NCBI GenBank assembly: GCA_964554415.1
Contig: CAZKON010000026.1
Span: 1-14,211, forward strand
Direction of reading: 5' to 3'
Source of the DNA: JAGVXD01 sp964554415
GTDB taxonomy: Archaea > Nanobdellota > Nanobdellia > Pacearchaeales > GW2011-AR1
Length of the DNA stretch: 14,211 nucleotides
A program made the translations under genes and the position numbers. A model generated the notes under the pieces. That model did no database searches, was not told the origin of the DNA, and worked only from the letters and a program-made list of their open reading frames with translations. Every line of letters starts with the position of its first letter. Position 1 is the first letter of the stretch. Positions 5,302-11,142 of the stretch are shown piece after piece.

Positions 5302-5496
5302 TTACATTCGTGCCGGGGGTGTGTTTTCCCCGACAGAGCCTTGAAATAAATCTCCGGAATCACGCGATTTTTCCATGCCGTCTACAATCGCCTTAAACAT
5401 CTTCTCTCCCCAGACTCCTACACCACAACGCCGGCAGACATCAATAACTGAAAGGTCGTCAATATCTGCCTTGCAATAAATGCAGTTTTTTACCAT
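5302..5496 (-). CDS. Small zinc-ribbon protein, function unknown
   Basis: This is a 64-residue protein with CxxC pairs at residues 5-8 (CIYC) and 21-24 (CRRC), spaced as in a zinc ribbon. The middle, VGVWGEKMFKAIVDGMEKSR (26-45), looks like an amphipathic helix, and the C-terminus is short and polar. No membrane segment is present. Two-CxxC proteins of this size can bind nucleic acid or another protein; the specific role is unknown. The start is supported by GAGGGATT just upstream of the ATG and a TATA-like box at 5532-5541. The gene ends about 100 bases before the eL21 promoter in the same orientation, but eL21 has its own TATA box, so it is probably a separate unit. The stretch between holds only A-rich sequence. 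Confidence 0.8.
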   Translation of the reverse strand: MVKNCIYCKADIDDLSVIDVCRRCGVGVWGEKMFKAIVDGMEKSRDSGDLFQGSVGENTPPARM

Positions 5497-5531
5497 AATC
5501 CCTCTTTTACTGCAACGTTTCGTTTATGAGG

Positions 5532-5541
5532 TATTTAAATA
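5532..5541 (-). promoter_or_regulatory. TATA box of the zinc-ribbon gene
   Basis: TATTTAAATA is a palindromic TATA-like box 36-45 bases before the ATG at 5496. It implies a leader of roughly 12-15 bases, which contains the Shine-Dalgarno-like GAGGG. Confidence 0.45.
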
Positions 5542-5562
5542 TTCGTGTTCTGAAACTGTTTT

Positions 5563-5650
5563 ATGGATAATTCTGTTGATTAGTCTTCGTTTTTAGAATT
5601 ATCCATCACGAGAATTCTGTACAAATAGTATACCAATTAACAGAATTATC
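5563..5650. repeat. Cluster of inverted repeats upstream of the DsbA-like gene
   Basis: ATGGATAATTCT (5563-5574) and AGAATTATCCAT (5595-5606) are perfect 12-bp inverted arms around a 20-base loop. Overlapping the first arm, GATAATTCTGTT (5566-5577) is the exact reverse complement of AACAGAATTATC (5639-5650), and AATTCTGT recurs at 5613-5620. The set lies between the zinc-ribbon promoter and the DsbA-like promoter. It could be operator sites for one regulator, alternative RNA hairpins or a terminator; the sequence alone does not decide. Confidence 0.6.
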
Positions 5651-5691
5651 GATAGATTAAGAATTATGACATAACTTTCTCCAGCGAAAAG

Positions 5692-5700
5692 CATTAAAAG
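5692..5700 (+). promoter_or_regulatory. Likely TATA box of the DsbA-like gene
   Basis: CATTAAAAG is centred about 54 bases upstream of the ATG at 5750. This predicts a transcript start near 5722 and a leader of about 28 bases that contains the Shine-Dalgarno site. Confidence 0.45.
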
Positions 5701-5735
5701 GGCATGTTCTTTGAGATATGATGGAAAAAATTGTG

Positions 5736-5745
5736 AAAGGAGGTG
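5736..5745 (+). promoter_or_regulatory. Strong Shine-Dalgarno site deciding the DsbA-like start
   Basis: AAAGGAGGTG is an almost full match to the anti-Shine-Dalgarno end of 16S rRNA, four bases before the ATG at 5750. It selects this ATG over an upstream in-frame TTG at 5711. It stands out in a window where most genes look leaderless. Confidence 0.8.
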
Positions 5746-5749
5746 GTTT

Positions 5750-6475
5750 ATGAGCGACGTCGTTATTAAAATTCGCAAAGAGAACCTGTGGAAATACTCT
5801 ACTTTTGTGCTTGCTGCTTTGCTAATCATCACTCTGTTTTACTTTATGGGTAATCGCAGTACGAGTGGCTCTACGGGAAATGTAGTTCAGCAGCTTCCTG
5901 GAAAACAGGCAGCAGTTACGGTTAGTGAGGATGATGATGCAATTTTAGGAGATAAAGATGCTCCGGTAACTATCATTGAATTCTCTGATTATGAATGTCC
6001 ATTCTGCGGGAGGCATTTCCAGCAGACATATCCCCGTATAAAGGCAAACTATATCGAGACCGGCAAAGTGAAACTTGTGTTTCGTGACTTTCCCCTGAGT
6101 TTCCACCCAACCGCGCTTCCCGCGGCAATTGCTGCTGAGTGTGTACGTGAGAAAGGTGGAAATGAAGCCTACTGGAAGATGCATGATTTAATATACCAAA
6201 ACCAGCAAGAGTTAAGTGTTGTAAATTTGAAAAAATGGGCGCAAAGCATAGGTTATGACATCGGCAGCTGCTTAGACTCAAAGAAATACGAAAAAGAAGT
6301 GCAGAAAGATATGGCCGACGGCTCAAATGCAGGAGTATCTGGAACACCAGCATTCTTTATCAATAAGAAGTTGATTTCAGGTGCATGCCCTTATGACACT
6401 TTTGAGCAGGCGATTAAAGCAGAAATTGCTGGCGAGGATTGGTCAGTATCTGATTGTCAGGTTAGGGTTGCGTAA
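5750..6475 (+). CDS. Membrane-anchored DsbA/BdbD-type thiol-disulfide oxidoreductase
   Basis: This 241-residue protein is predicted to form or shuffle disulfides on the outer face of the membrane. After a short basic N-terminus there is one membrane segment (about 15-33), a Ser/Thr/Gly linker, then a thioredoxin-fold domain of the DsbA family. The active site is CPFC (83-86) in DYECPFCGRHFQQTYP. The cis-proline loop GVSGTPAFFI (195-204) is intact, and the helical insert with FRDFPLSFHPTALPAAIAAE (111-130) is typical. Four more cysteines (131, 174, 213, 236) could give a structural pair. It precedes a VTT-domain gene on the other strand (convergent, three bases between the stops), and copper-type proteins follow within 2 kb. 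In DPANN such proteins often act without a DsbB; a VKOR partner is not in the window. Function is secure at family level. Confidence 0.92.
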   Translation: MSDVVIKIRKENLWKYSTFVLAALLIITLFYFMGNRSTSGSTGNVVQQLPGKQAAVTVSEDDDAILGDKDAPVTIIEFSDYECPFCGRHFQQTYPRIKANYIETGKVKLVFRDFPLSFHPTALPAAIAAECVREKGGNEAYWKMHDLIYQNQQELSVVNLKKWAQSIGYDIGSCLDSKKYEKEVQKDMADGSNAGVSGTPAFFINKKLISGACPYDTFEQAIKAEIAGEDWSVSDCQVRVA

Positions 6476-6478
6476 ATT

Positions 6479-7111
6479 TTATTTTTTTATTTTTATTTTT
6501 CTTAAAAAGAAGATAATGAAGAGTGTTAATAAAATTATGAGTATCAGCTCCTGATAAGGTTGCAAGAGCGCGCCTAAGAAAGAAAGGATAAAAACTATTG
6601 GTATCATGCCTATAAAAGTCGCGAGCGCAAAAAGTGAAAGACGAATGCGTGTCAAACCTGCGGCGTAGCTTACCAAATCAAAAGATACTTGAGGCATCAG
6701 GCGCGTGAGAGCGATAATGTATGCTATTTTATACTCACTTACATTACTGAACTTTTTATACCAAGTGTATAATTTAAGATGAGAGCGCGCGGTTTCTCCA
6801 AGAAAATAGCGGGCTAAAGTGAATGCTATGATTGCTCCGAAAGTTGCGGCAATTAAAGTGTATAGCATGCCCTGCCATGGACCGAAAACCTTGCCGGCTA
6901 TTATGGCAAGAGGCGATGCAGGTATCGGCGCGATAATTATTGCACCAATCATCAACAAGCCGTAAACGAATGGCCCTAATAATGGAGATGTGCCAAGAAA
7001 GTATTCTATATCTTCGTAGAAAGGAAGAAGCAAAGGAAGCAATGCCAGCAGTGAAATTATTATTAGAACAAACAAAGCTATTCTTGTCTTCTCTGAATAT
7101 TTAAATGCCAT
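6479..7111 (-). CDS. VTT-domain (TVP38/TMEM64, DedA-like) membrane protein
   Basis: This 210-residue integral membrane protein belongs to the VTT/DedA superfamily, whose members are proposed to move lipids or couple to ion gradients. Segments at about 10-31, 43-62, 80-101, 127-150, 158-183 and 187-203 are hydrophobic. The two re-entrant signatures are visible: IAPIPASPLAIIAGKVFGPW (60-79) with the family's P..P....AG..FG pattern, and RLMPQVSFDLVSYAAGLTRI (137-156), which matches the R..P...FD..SY.AGL motif. The ATG at 7111 is preferred to one at 7132 because a TATA box (7132-7141) centres 26 bases upstream and overlaps the earlier ATG. It is divergent from the membrane HTH gene and convergent with the DsbA-like gene, an association seen for VTT and thiol proteins elsewhere but unproven here. 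Confidence 0.88.
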   Translation of the reverse strand: MAFKYSEKTRIALFVLIIISLLALLPLLLPFYEDIEYFLGTSPLLGPFVYGLLMIGAIIIAPIPASPLAIIAGKVFGPWQGMLYTLIAATFGAIIAFTLARYFLGETARSHLKLYTWYKKFSNVSEYKIAYIIALTRLMPQVSFDLVSYAAGLTRIRLSLFALATFIGMIPIVFILSFLGALLQPYQELILIILLTLFIIFFLRKIKIKK

Positions 7112-7131
7112 ACATTTAGAGTACGCACCCA

Positions 7132-7141
7132 TTTATTAAAT
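7132..7141 (-). promoter_or_regulatory. TATA box of the VTT gene
   Basis: ATTTAATAAA on the minus strand is centred 26 bases before the ATG at 7111. It is the basis for choosing that start and predicts a leaderless mRNA. Confidence 0.6.
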
Positions 7142-7154
7142 CACCGGACGGTAA

Positions 7155-7164
7155 GTTTAATAAA
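7155..7164 (+). promoter_or_regulatory. TATA box of the membrane HTH gene
   Basis: GTTTAATAAA is centred 25 bases before the ATG at 7185 (leaderless). It lies within 25 bases of the divergent VTT promoter, so one bound regulator could affect both. Confidence 0.6.
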
Positions 7165-7184
7165 TCAAATTCCCTCTTTTTACA

Positions 7185-7667
7185 ATGGAAAACAAACACG
7201 TTGGGTGGTTAGTCCTGGGTATTGCACTAGTTATTATAGGAATAATCTTCTTATTTAATAATGCTATGAAGGAAATAGTGGCAGAGGGTTGCCCGCTTCA
7301 GTTTCATGATGGAGCGCGATGCCCGGCCTATAAAACTATAGACCAGCAGACATACCTCTCTTTCTCAATCGTTGGTGTCCTGCTTGTATTGGGGATTGTA
7401 CTGATTGCATCTAAGCCGCAAAGACAACTAGTAGTCAGACGTGTAGGAGAAAAGCGGGCAAAGATAAAGATTGACAGCGGCGTGACAAATGACGAGCGCA
7501 AGATACTTAAGATGTTGTCTAGTGACGGAGCGACTTTTCAGGCAGAGCTTATTGAAAAGACAGGTATGGGAAAAGCAAAGATGAGCAGAATACTTGACCG
7601 TCTTGAGAACCGCGGATTTGTTGAACGAAAACGGCGTGGGATGACTAATATTGTTGTGCTTAAATAG
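7185..7667 (+). CDS. Membrane-tethered winged-helix transcriptional regulator
   Basis: This 160-residue protein has two membrane helices (about 7-25 and 57-76) and a cytoplasmic C-terminal winged helix (about 102-160). The DNA-binding part reads NDERKILKMLSSDGATFQAE (102-121) and then TGMGKAKMSRILDRLENRGF (126-145), ending with the wing VERKRRGMTNIVVLK; this is a MarR-like or DUF7343-like arrangement. The basic run KPQRQLVVRRVGEKRAK after the second helix places the winged helix inside, and hence the 26-56 loop outside. That loop carries Cys36 and Cys46, each followed by proline, so it could form a disulfide or bind metal. It is divergently transcribed from the VTT gene and followed by the cupredoxin unit, which makes these plausible targets. 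Sensing of redox or copper is inference. Confidence 0.85.
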   Translation: MENKHVGWLVLGIALVIIGIIFLFNNAMKEIVAEGCPLQFHDGARCPAYKTIDQQTYLSFSIVGVLLVLGIVLIASKPQRQLVVRRVGEKRAKIKIDSGVTNDERKILKMLSSDGATFQAELIEKTGMGKAKMSRILDRLENRGFVERKRRGMTNIVVLK

Positions 7668-7689
7668 TAAAACTAATTTCACACAAGCA

Positions 7690-7698
7690 CTTAAATAG
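7690..7698 (+). promoter_or_regulatory. TATA box of the miniprotein-cupredoxin unit
   Basis: CTTAAATAG is centred 25 bases before the ATG at 7719, as expected for a leaderless transcript. Its placement supports the reality of the 32-codon gene at the head of this unit. Confidence 0.55.
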
Positions 7699-7718
7699 AT
7701 AACTTTCGATTAAGTTTA

Positions 7719-7817
7719 ATGAGTTTTATTGCATTTGTCTTATTGAGTGTCATCCTGACTGCAGTTACCAATTGGATTATGTTATTCGGACCGAGGAGCG
7801 CGGTCTTTGGAGGATAA
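7719..7817 (+). CDS. 32-residue membrane miniprotein preceding the cupredoxin
   Basis: A short reading frame encodes MSFIAFVLLSVILTAVTNWI followed by MLFGPRSAVFGG. It is almost entirely one hydrophobic segment (about 3-24) with a small glycine-rich, Arg-containing tail, and has no cysteine or histidine. Support comes from a well-placed TATA box 25 bases before its ATG and from tight linkage downstream: its last codons contain the Shine-Dalgarno sequence GGAGG for the next ATG, seven bases after its stop. That suggests a two-gene unit in which the miniprotein is translated from the leaderless end. I do not recognise a family. It might be a small membrane partner of the cupredoxin or merely an upstream coupling peptide. 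Confidence 0.5.
   Translation: MSFIAFVLLSVILTAVTNWIMLFGPRSAVFGG
7809..7813 (+). promoter_or_regulatory. Shine-Dalgarno site for the cupredoxin, inside the miniprotein gene
   Basis: GGAGG lies within the last two glycine codons of the miniprotein, 11 bases before the ATG at 7825. It supports translation of the cupredoxin from 7825 rather than from an in-frame TTG at 7807, which the site would overlap. Confidence 0.55.
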
Positions 7818-7824
7818 ACGCAAA

Positions 7825-8214
7825 ATGAAGAGTACTACATTGTTAGTTTTTGTGACTTTTATCGTTATAGGAATCGGAATTTTTCTGTACCAAGTAGGTC
7901 TTAAAAGCCCTGCCAGTAATGTAATATTTAACGAGGATAAACCAACTAATGAAGAAGTACAGCCAGTGACACTTAGCCTAAAGAATGGCAATTATTATCC
8001 GCAAGAAGTGCACGTTAAAGCAGGACAGCCTGTCGAAATAACACTTGATAAAAGCGTTATAGGATGTTATCGCTCACTTGTTATAAAAGGGCTTGGTGTT
8101 TCAGTTTATTCAAAAAGTCCAAGTGAAAAAATTGCACTTACACCAGATAAGCCAGGGATGTACAGATTTAGCTGCAGCATGGGTATGGGGTATGGCAAGC
8201 TCATCGCTAAATAG
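7825..8214 (+). CDS. Membrane-anchored cupredoxin-like protein with Cys/Met ligands
   Basis: This 129-residue protein has an N-terminal membrane anchor or signal sequence (about 5-22) and an exported cupredoxin-like domain (about 46-129). Domain features are YYPQEVHVKAGQPVEITLDK (57-76), then GCYRSLVIKGLGVSVYS with Cys81, and the closing strand MYRFSCSMGMGYGKLIAK with Cys117, Met119 and Met121. This fits the cupredoxin_1 family (Pfam PF13473), in which a Cys, a second Cys and Met residues replace the classical blue-copper His ligands; such domains are often fused or linked to copper-transport proteins. Soft sulphur ligands suggest Cu(I) binding. It is second in a small unit after the miniprotein and is followed 30 bases later by a second cupredoxin with its own TATA box. 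Copper storage or delivery is inferred, not shown. Confidence 0.87.
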   Translation: MKSTTLLVFVTFIVIGIGIFLYQVGLKSPASNVIFNEDKPTNEEVQPVTLSLKNGNYYPQEVHVKAGQPVEITLDKSVIGCYRSLVIKGLGVSVYSKSPSEKIALTPDKPGMYRFSCSMGMGYGKLIAK

Positions 8215-8224
8215 GTTTTTAAAG
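8215..8224 (+). promoter_or_regulatory. TATA box of the CuA-type cupredoxin gene
   Basis: GTTTTTAAAG is centred 25 bases before the ATG at 8245. It starts immediately after the stop codon of the preceding cupredoxin and predicts a separate leaderless transcript. Confidence 0.6.
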
Positions 8225-8244
8225 GAGCAATCCATAAGCATTGT

Positions 8245-8670
8245 ATGAAAATCGTGGTGATTGTGGGCATACTCATCCTTATTGTTGCTGGATTTTTCTT
8301 TATATATAATCAAGGAGAGATTACTGGCTCGACAATAACAGGAGGGAGCGTTATTGATTCAGAACGTGAGAGTGAAAAAAATGAAGATACGCGGGCAAAT
8401 GTTCCAGCAGCAGAGACACTAGAGATTACTATTGATGCCAGCAGGTTCGCATTTGATCCATCAGTCATTAAAGTTAAGGAAGGTGAGCGAGTAAAAATCA
8501 TCGTGCAGAACACTGATACTACACATGGAATCTCTATTCCTGATTTTAATGTACGCGGAAAAGAATCAGTTGAATTTGTTGCAACAAAGAAAGGAAGCTA
8601 TAAGTTCTATTGTGGGACTTACTGTGGTTCCGGACATCCAACCATGCAGGGAACATTCATTGTCGAATAA
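8245..8670 (+). CDS. Membrane-anchored cupredoxin with a complete CuA-type site
   Basis: This 141-residue protein has one N-terminal membrane segment (about 3-21), a polar linker rich in Ser/Glu, and a cupredoxin domain from about 57. The domain begins LEITIDASRFAFDPSVIKVK and has the first copper ligand in NTDTTHGISI (His94). The ligand loop YCGTYCGSGHPTM gives Cys123, Cys127, His131 and Met134. That CxxxCxxxHxxM spacing, with the upstream His, is the binuclear CuA site of cytochrome oxidase subunit II and nitrous-oxide reductase. No oxidase subunit I or other respiratory gene is in the window, and the fold is a stand-alone, singly anchored one. It could transfer electrons, or be a copper chaperone or store. 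The end faces the minus-strand gene at 9291-8758 convergently. Confidence 0.9.
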   Translation: MKIVVIVGILILIVAGFFFIYNQGEITGSTITGGSVIDSERESEKNEDTRANVPAAETLEITIDASRFAFDPSVIKVKEGERVKIIVQNTDTTHGISIPDFNVRGKESVEFVATKKGSYKFYCGTYCGSGHPTMQGTFIVE

Positions 8671-8757
8671 GCGTGTTAATTTTTCGTATGCTAAAATATA
8701 TATGACATTTATCCATTATACCCTCTCGCTCCCCTCTTGCTGCGGAGTCGCCTTAGG

Positions 8758-9291
8758 CTATCTCGTTCTTCTTGCAACTTTACATTTAGCATAGATTGTC
8801 ATGCTTTGTGCGGCCATGCCAATAGCAACACATAAAATAATAATTGCTAATAGTGATATTTCTAAGCCTTGTAATGGCAGAACTGAGAGACTTGCACTAA
8901 AACCAAGAACCGCGGCAAGACCTATTCCGCAGGAAGCACAACCAGGTAGAAGCATACCGCTCAGAATTCCAATTGATGAAATAACTCCTGTCTGGCCGGA
9001 ACGCGATACCAAAGTAGCCCTAGCCCTATACGCCAACAATGAAACTAATGCTCCTGTCAGAAGACTGACAAACAACAGGCTATAGAAACTGACACGGGTA
9101 GTTAGATAATAAATGCCTACTGTGAAAAGACTTGCTATATTCTTAGTTGTTACCAAATCAAGATTTTTCCACTGTAGAATCAGCGCATTTAAAGAATAAA
9201 AAGCGAGTGCAATACCCAGTGCAAAAAAGAGATAGCCAGGATTAGTAAATACTCTTATTAAAACCTCGCGGCGCGAAGATAGAAGTTGCAT
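8758..9291 (-). CDS. Multipass membrane protein with an LPGCASCG motif
   Basis: This 177-residue protein has hydrophobic segments at about 19-40, 53-64, 68-88, 103-133 and 143-162. Its hallmark is LPGCASCGIGLAAVLGFSAS (115-134), where Cys118 and Cys121 form a CxxC inside or at the edge of a membrane helix. Short polar connections and a basic end (KCKVARRTR) suggest a cytoplasmic C-terminus. I know of similar CxxC membrane proteins from uncultivated archaea and bacteria only as hypothetical proteins, and do not assign a function. Its position beside two cupredoxins makes metal or thiol transport plausible. The TATA box at 9311-9319 is 24 bases before the ATG, so the start is well placed. It is convergent with the CuA-type gene. 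Confidence 0.78.
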   Translation of the reverse strand: MQLLSSRREVLIRVFTNPGYLFFALGIALAFYSLNALILQWKNLDLVTTKNIASLFTVGIYYLTTRVSFYSLLFVSLLTGALVSLLAYRARATLVSRSGQTGVISSIGILSGMLLPGCASCGIGLAAVLGFSASLSVLPLQGLEISLLAIIILCVAIGMAAQSMTIYAKCKVARRTR

Positions 9292-9310
9292 ATTTTATTC
9301 TGGGATTAGT

Positions 9311-9319
9311 TATTTATAA
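9311..9319 (-). promoter_or_regulatory. TATA box of the LPGCASCG membrane-protein gene
   Basis: TTATAAATA on the minus strand is centred 24 bases before the ATG at 9291. This fits leaderless transcription. Confidence 0.6.
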
Positions 9320-9338
9320 CCTTTCTTGTTCTCCCCAA

Positions 9339-9400
9339 ATAAAGAGATTTCCTAAGCCTTCTCTTTATGTTTCAGAGCCTTTAGGCTAACATGTTTAGCC
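9339..9400. repeat. Three adjacent inverted repeats between two minus-strand genes
   Basis: ATAAAGAGA (9339-9347) and TCTCTTTAT (9360-9368) are perfect 9-bp arms with a 12-base loop. AGCCT-TT-AGGCT follows at 9376-9387, and GGCTAA-CATGT-TTAGCC at 9384-9400, the last covering the stop codon of the 9877-9395 gene. They could form a structured 3' end or act as sites upstream of the promoter at 9311-9319. Confidence 0.5.
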
Positions 9401-9877
9401 CGCTATGTCGCACAGCCTGTTTTCTGAGATAAGTACCCTTTCGAGTGTAGATGTTAGACGCAAAGGATTAAAACCAAAAATTGAGTAGACGGTCTGTCCT
9501 TTGAATAGAGTAGTATAACATATGTCATATTTATTCATAACGCGCATTCCAACTTCTTCTAATCCGAGCCTGTGAGATAAATCCATCGGTGTGACCGAGT
9601 CATTATGCGCGAGATTATTCTCTCTCCACATCGTTGCAAGAAGATGAAGAAACTGCCAGTTGTTAATCTCTTTATATGGCTTATCTAAATCTTTAAGTCC
9701 AAGTTTATTCCTAAAATAGTGCATGTGCTCCTTAGCTTCATTGTGCAGTTTTATATCGGAAGAGTTCGTACTGTTTCTTAAAGGCAAGAGATGCGTCTCT
9801 AACAAGTCAAAAACTTCCTGTACAGAACCATATTTAACTGTAGAACACTTGATTGCATCCTGATTGATACGAATCAT
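9395..9877 (-). CDS. Hypothetical 160-residue protein, possibly with a winged-helix-like C-terminus
   Basis: I do not recognise this protein. It has no signal peptide or membrane helix. The N-terminal half is helical and charged (VQEVFDLLETHLLPLRN at 19-35; KLHNEAKEHMHYFRNKLGLK at 43-62). The second half, from NNWQFLHLLATMWRENN (72-88) through TPMDLSHRLGLEEVGMRVMN (96-115) and then YTTLFKGQTVYSIFGFNPLR (121-140), has the alternation of helices and a strand pair expected of a winged helix, but no close family comes to mind. Cysteines at 11, 120 and 156 are not arranged as a metal site. A TATA box at 9899-9907 is 26 bases before the ATG, so the start is supported. It stands alone between the membrane-protein gene and the ABC locus. 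Confidence 0.7.
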   Translation of the reverse strand: MIRINQDAIKCSTVKYGSVQEVFDLLETHLLPLRNSTNSSDIKLHNEAKEHMHYFRNKLGLKDLDKPYKEINNWQFLHLLATMWRENNLAHNDSVTPMDLSHRLGLEEVGMRVMNKYDICYTTLFKGQTVYSIFGFNPLRLTSTLERVLISENRLCDIAG

Positions 9878-9898
9878 AATTATAAAACTGCAAGATTA

Positions 9899-9907
9899 CT
9901 TTTATAG
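9899..9907 (-). promoter_or_regulatory. TATA box of the hypothetical gene at 9877
   Basis: CTATAAAAG on the minus strand is centred 26 bases before the ATG at 9877, the expected distance for a leaderless transcript. Confidence 0.65.
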
Positions 9908-9930
9908 ATTATGGTGATTGAATACCATCT

Positions 9931-11142
9931 TCATTCGTATCTTAATGCATCAACTGCTTTCAGTCTAAAAGCACGCCAGGCGGGCCAGATGCCTGAAAGT
10001 GCACCGACTAAAGATGCGAACACGAGACAGCCAACAATAAACACAGGAGGAAATGCTGCCCGCAAAAGTGTTGTAGATAGTTGTACTGTTGCAATATATT
10101 CTATACTCTTGCTAATAATCACTCCCAGCAATACGCCGAGAATGCCTCCGATGAAGCCAAGCAGGCTTGACTCGATTAAAAATAGAGAAAGGATATCACG
10201 ATTGCGCGCTCCGACTGCTTTCATTACTCCAATATCGCGCGTTCTTTCCAAAACAGAAGTATACATGGTTGTCGCAATACCTATTGCTCCGACAAGAAGT
10301 GAAATACCTGCAACTCCAAGGAGAAATGAAGTTAGAATAGTTAGAATAGTTCCGAAACTGGCAAGCAACTCTTCTGGTGTCAGTATTGTGAAGTCCTGAG
10401 TATTCTCATTAACGCGGCGCGCCGAACGGAGTTTCTTCTCAACACGCTCTGCGACTTCCTTAACGAGCGCAGTACTCTCTGCCTGCACAATTACCTGATC
10501 AATTCTTTCTCCGGAGTTGAATAACTCCTGAAAATCTTCAAGGGGCATTAGAATGAGGCGATCGTCTCCCGGATTACCGCGATAGCTCATGATTGCTTTT
10601 ACCTTGAATTCCAGTTCGTTAATTTTTATTGTGTCTCCTGCATGGACTGATTTTGCAAAGAATGAGTCTCCTTTGAAATTATATCCTAAGGCAATAACAC
10701 CCCTGTCACCTTTCTTAAGATATCTGCCTTCGTCAATTTTGTATGCGCCGCTTTCGGTAAATACGTCGCCTCGCTCTGTGGGGATACCTACGACTTGTGT
10801 ATAACGTATATTATCCATGAATTCGACTTTCGCGTTGCCTGCAACCGCATATGAAAGGTCTTTCACGCCTGCAACTTTGTCAATTACTTCTACGTCAGCG
10901 AGCGTCATCATAACAGCTCCTCCGCTGCCAGGTCCTGCGGGCTGCCCCTTGGGGAAAATAAAAAATTTGTCTGTTCCCAATTCACGAAACTGCTCACTCA
11001 CTGCATTCTGCAATCCTAATGAAATACTAACTAGCACAAACAGTGTTGCAACTGCAATAACGACGCCAAGCAGAGTCAAAGAAGAACGGAGCTTACGTTT
11101 CCAGAGCGTGCGAAGCGCAAGGGAAATGTATTCTAATTTCAT
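9931..11142 (-). CDS. MacB/FtsX-type ABC transporter permease, second paralogue
   Basis: This 403-residue membrane protein has the four-helix MacB/FtsX topology. TM1 (about 18-40, SLTLLGVVIAVATLFVLVSI) is followed by a large extracytoplasmic domain (about 45-260), then TM2 (265-293), TM3 (318-344) and TM4 (365-388). The coupling segment RTRDIGVMKAVGARNRDI (300-317), which contacts the ATPase, is intact. The end WPAWRAFRLKAVDALRYE is the typical PAxxAxxxxPxEALR-like tail. The ATG at 11142 overlaps the stop of the preceding permease as ATGA, so an in-frame start 42 bases further upstream is rejected. With the adjacent paralogue it probably forms a heterodimer. The extracytoplasmic domain has a Gly/Pro-rich run (AGPGSGGAV) early on. 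Confidence 0.92.
   Translation of the reverse strand: MKLEYISLALRTLWKRKLRSSLTLLGVVIAVATLFVLVSISLGLQNAVSEQFRELGTDKFFIFPKGQPAGPGSGGAVMMTLADVEVIDKVAGVKDLSYAVAGNAKVEFMDNIRYTQVVGIPTERGDVFTESGAYKIDEGRYLKKGDRGVIALGYNFKGDSFFAKSVHAGDTIKINELEFKVKAIMSYRGNPGDDRLILMPLEDFQELFNSGERIDQVIVQAESTALVKEVAERVEKKLRSARRVNENTQDFTILTPEELLASFGTILTILTSFLLGVAGISLLVGAIGIATTMYTSVLERTRDIGVMKAVGARNRDILSLFLIESSLLGFIGGILGVLLGVIISKSIEYIATVQLSTTLLRAAFPPVFIVGCLVFASLVGALSGIWPAWRAFRLKAVDALRYE

Noticed and set aside
5599..5694. Minus-strand 31-codon frame with a hydrophobic helix, overlapping the inverted repeats upstream of the DsbA-like gene
   Set aside because: The hydrophobic helix is plausible, but no TATA box or Shine-Dalgarno site is positioned for it, and the A/T-rich repeats alone would encode such residues.
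9911..10399. Long plus-strand frame antisense to a permease
   Set aside because: It mirrors the codon pattern of the permease on the other strand and has no promoter. The same applies to antisense frames at 10589-11224, 11338-11589, 12921-13382 and 13490-14054.
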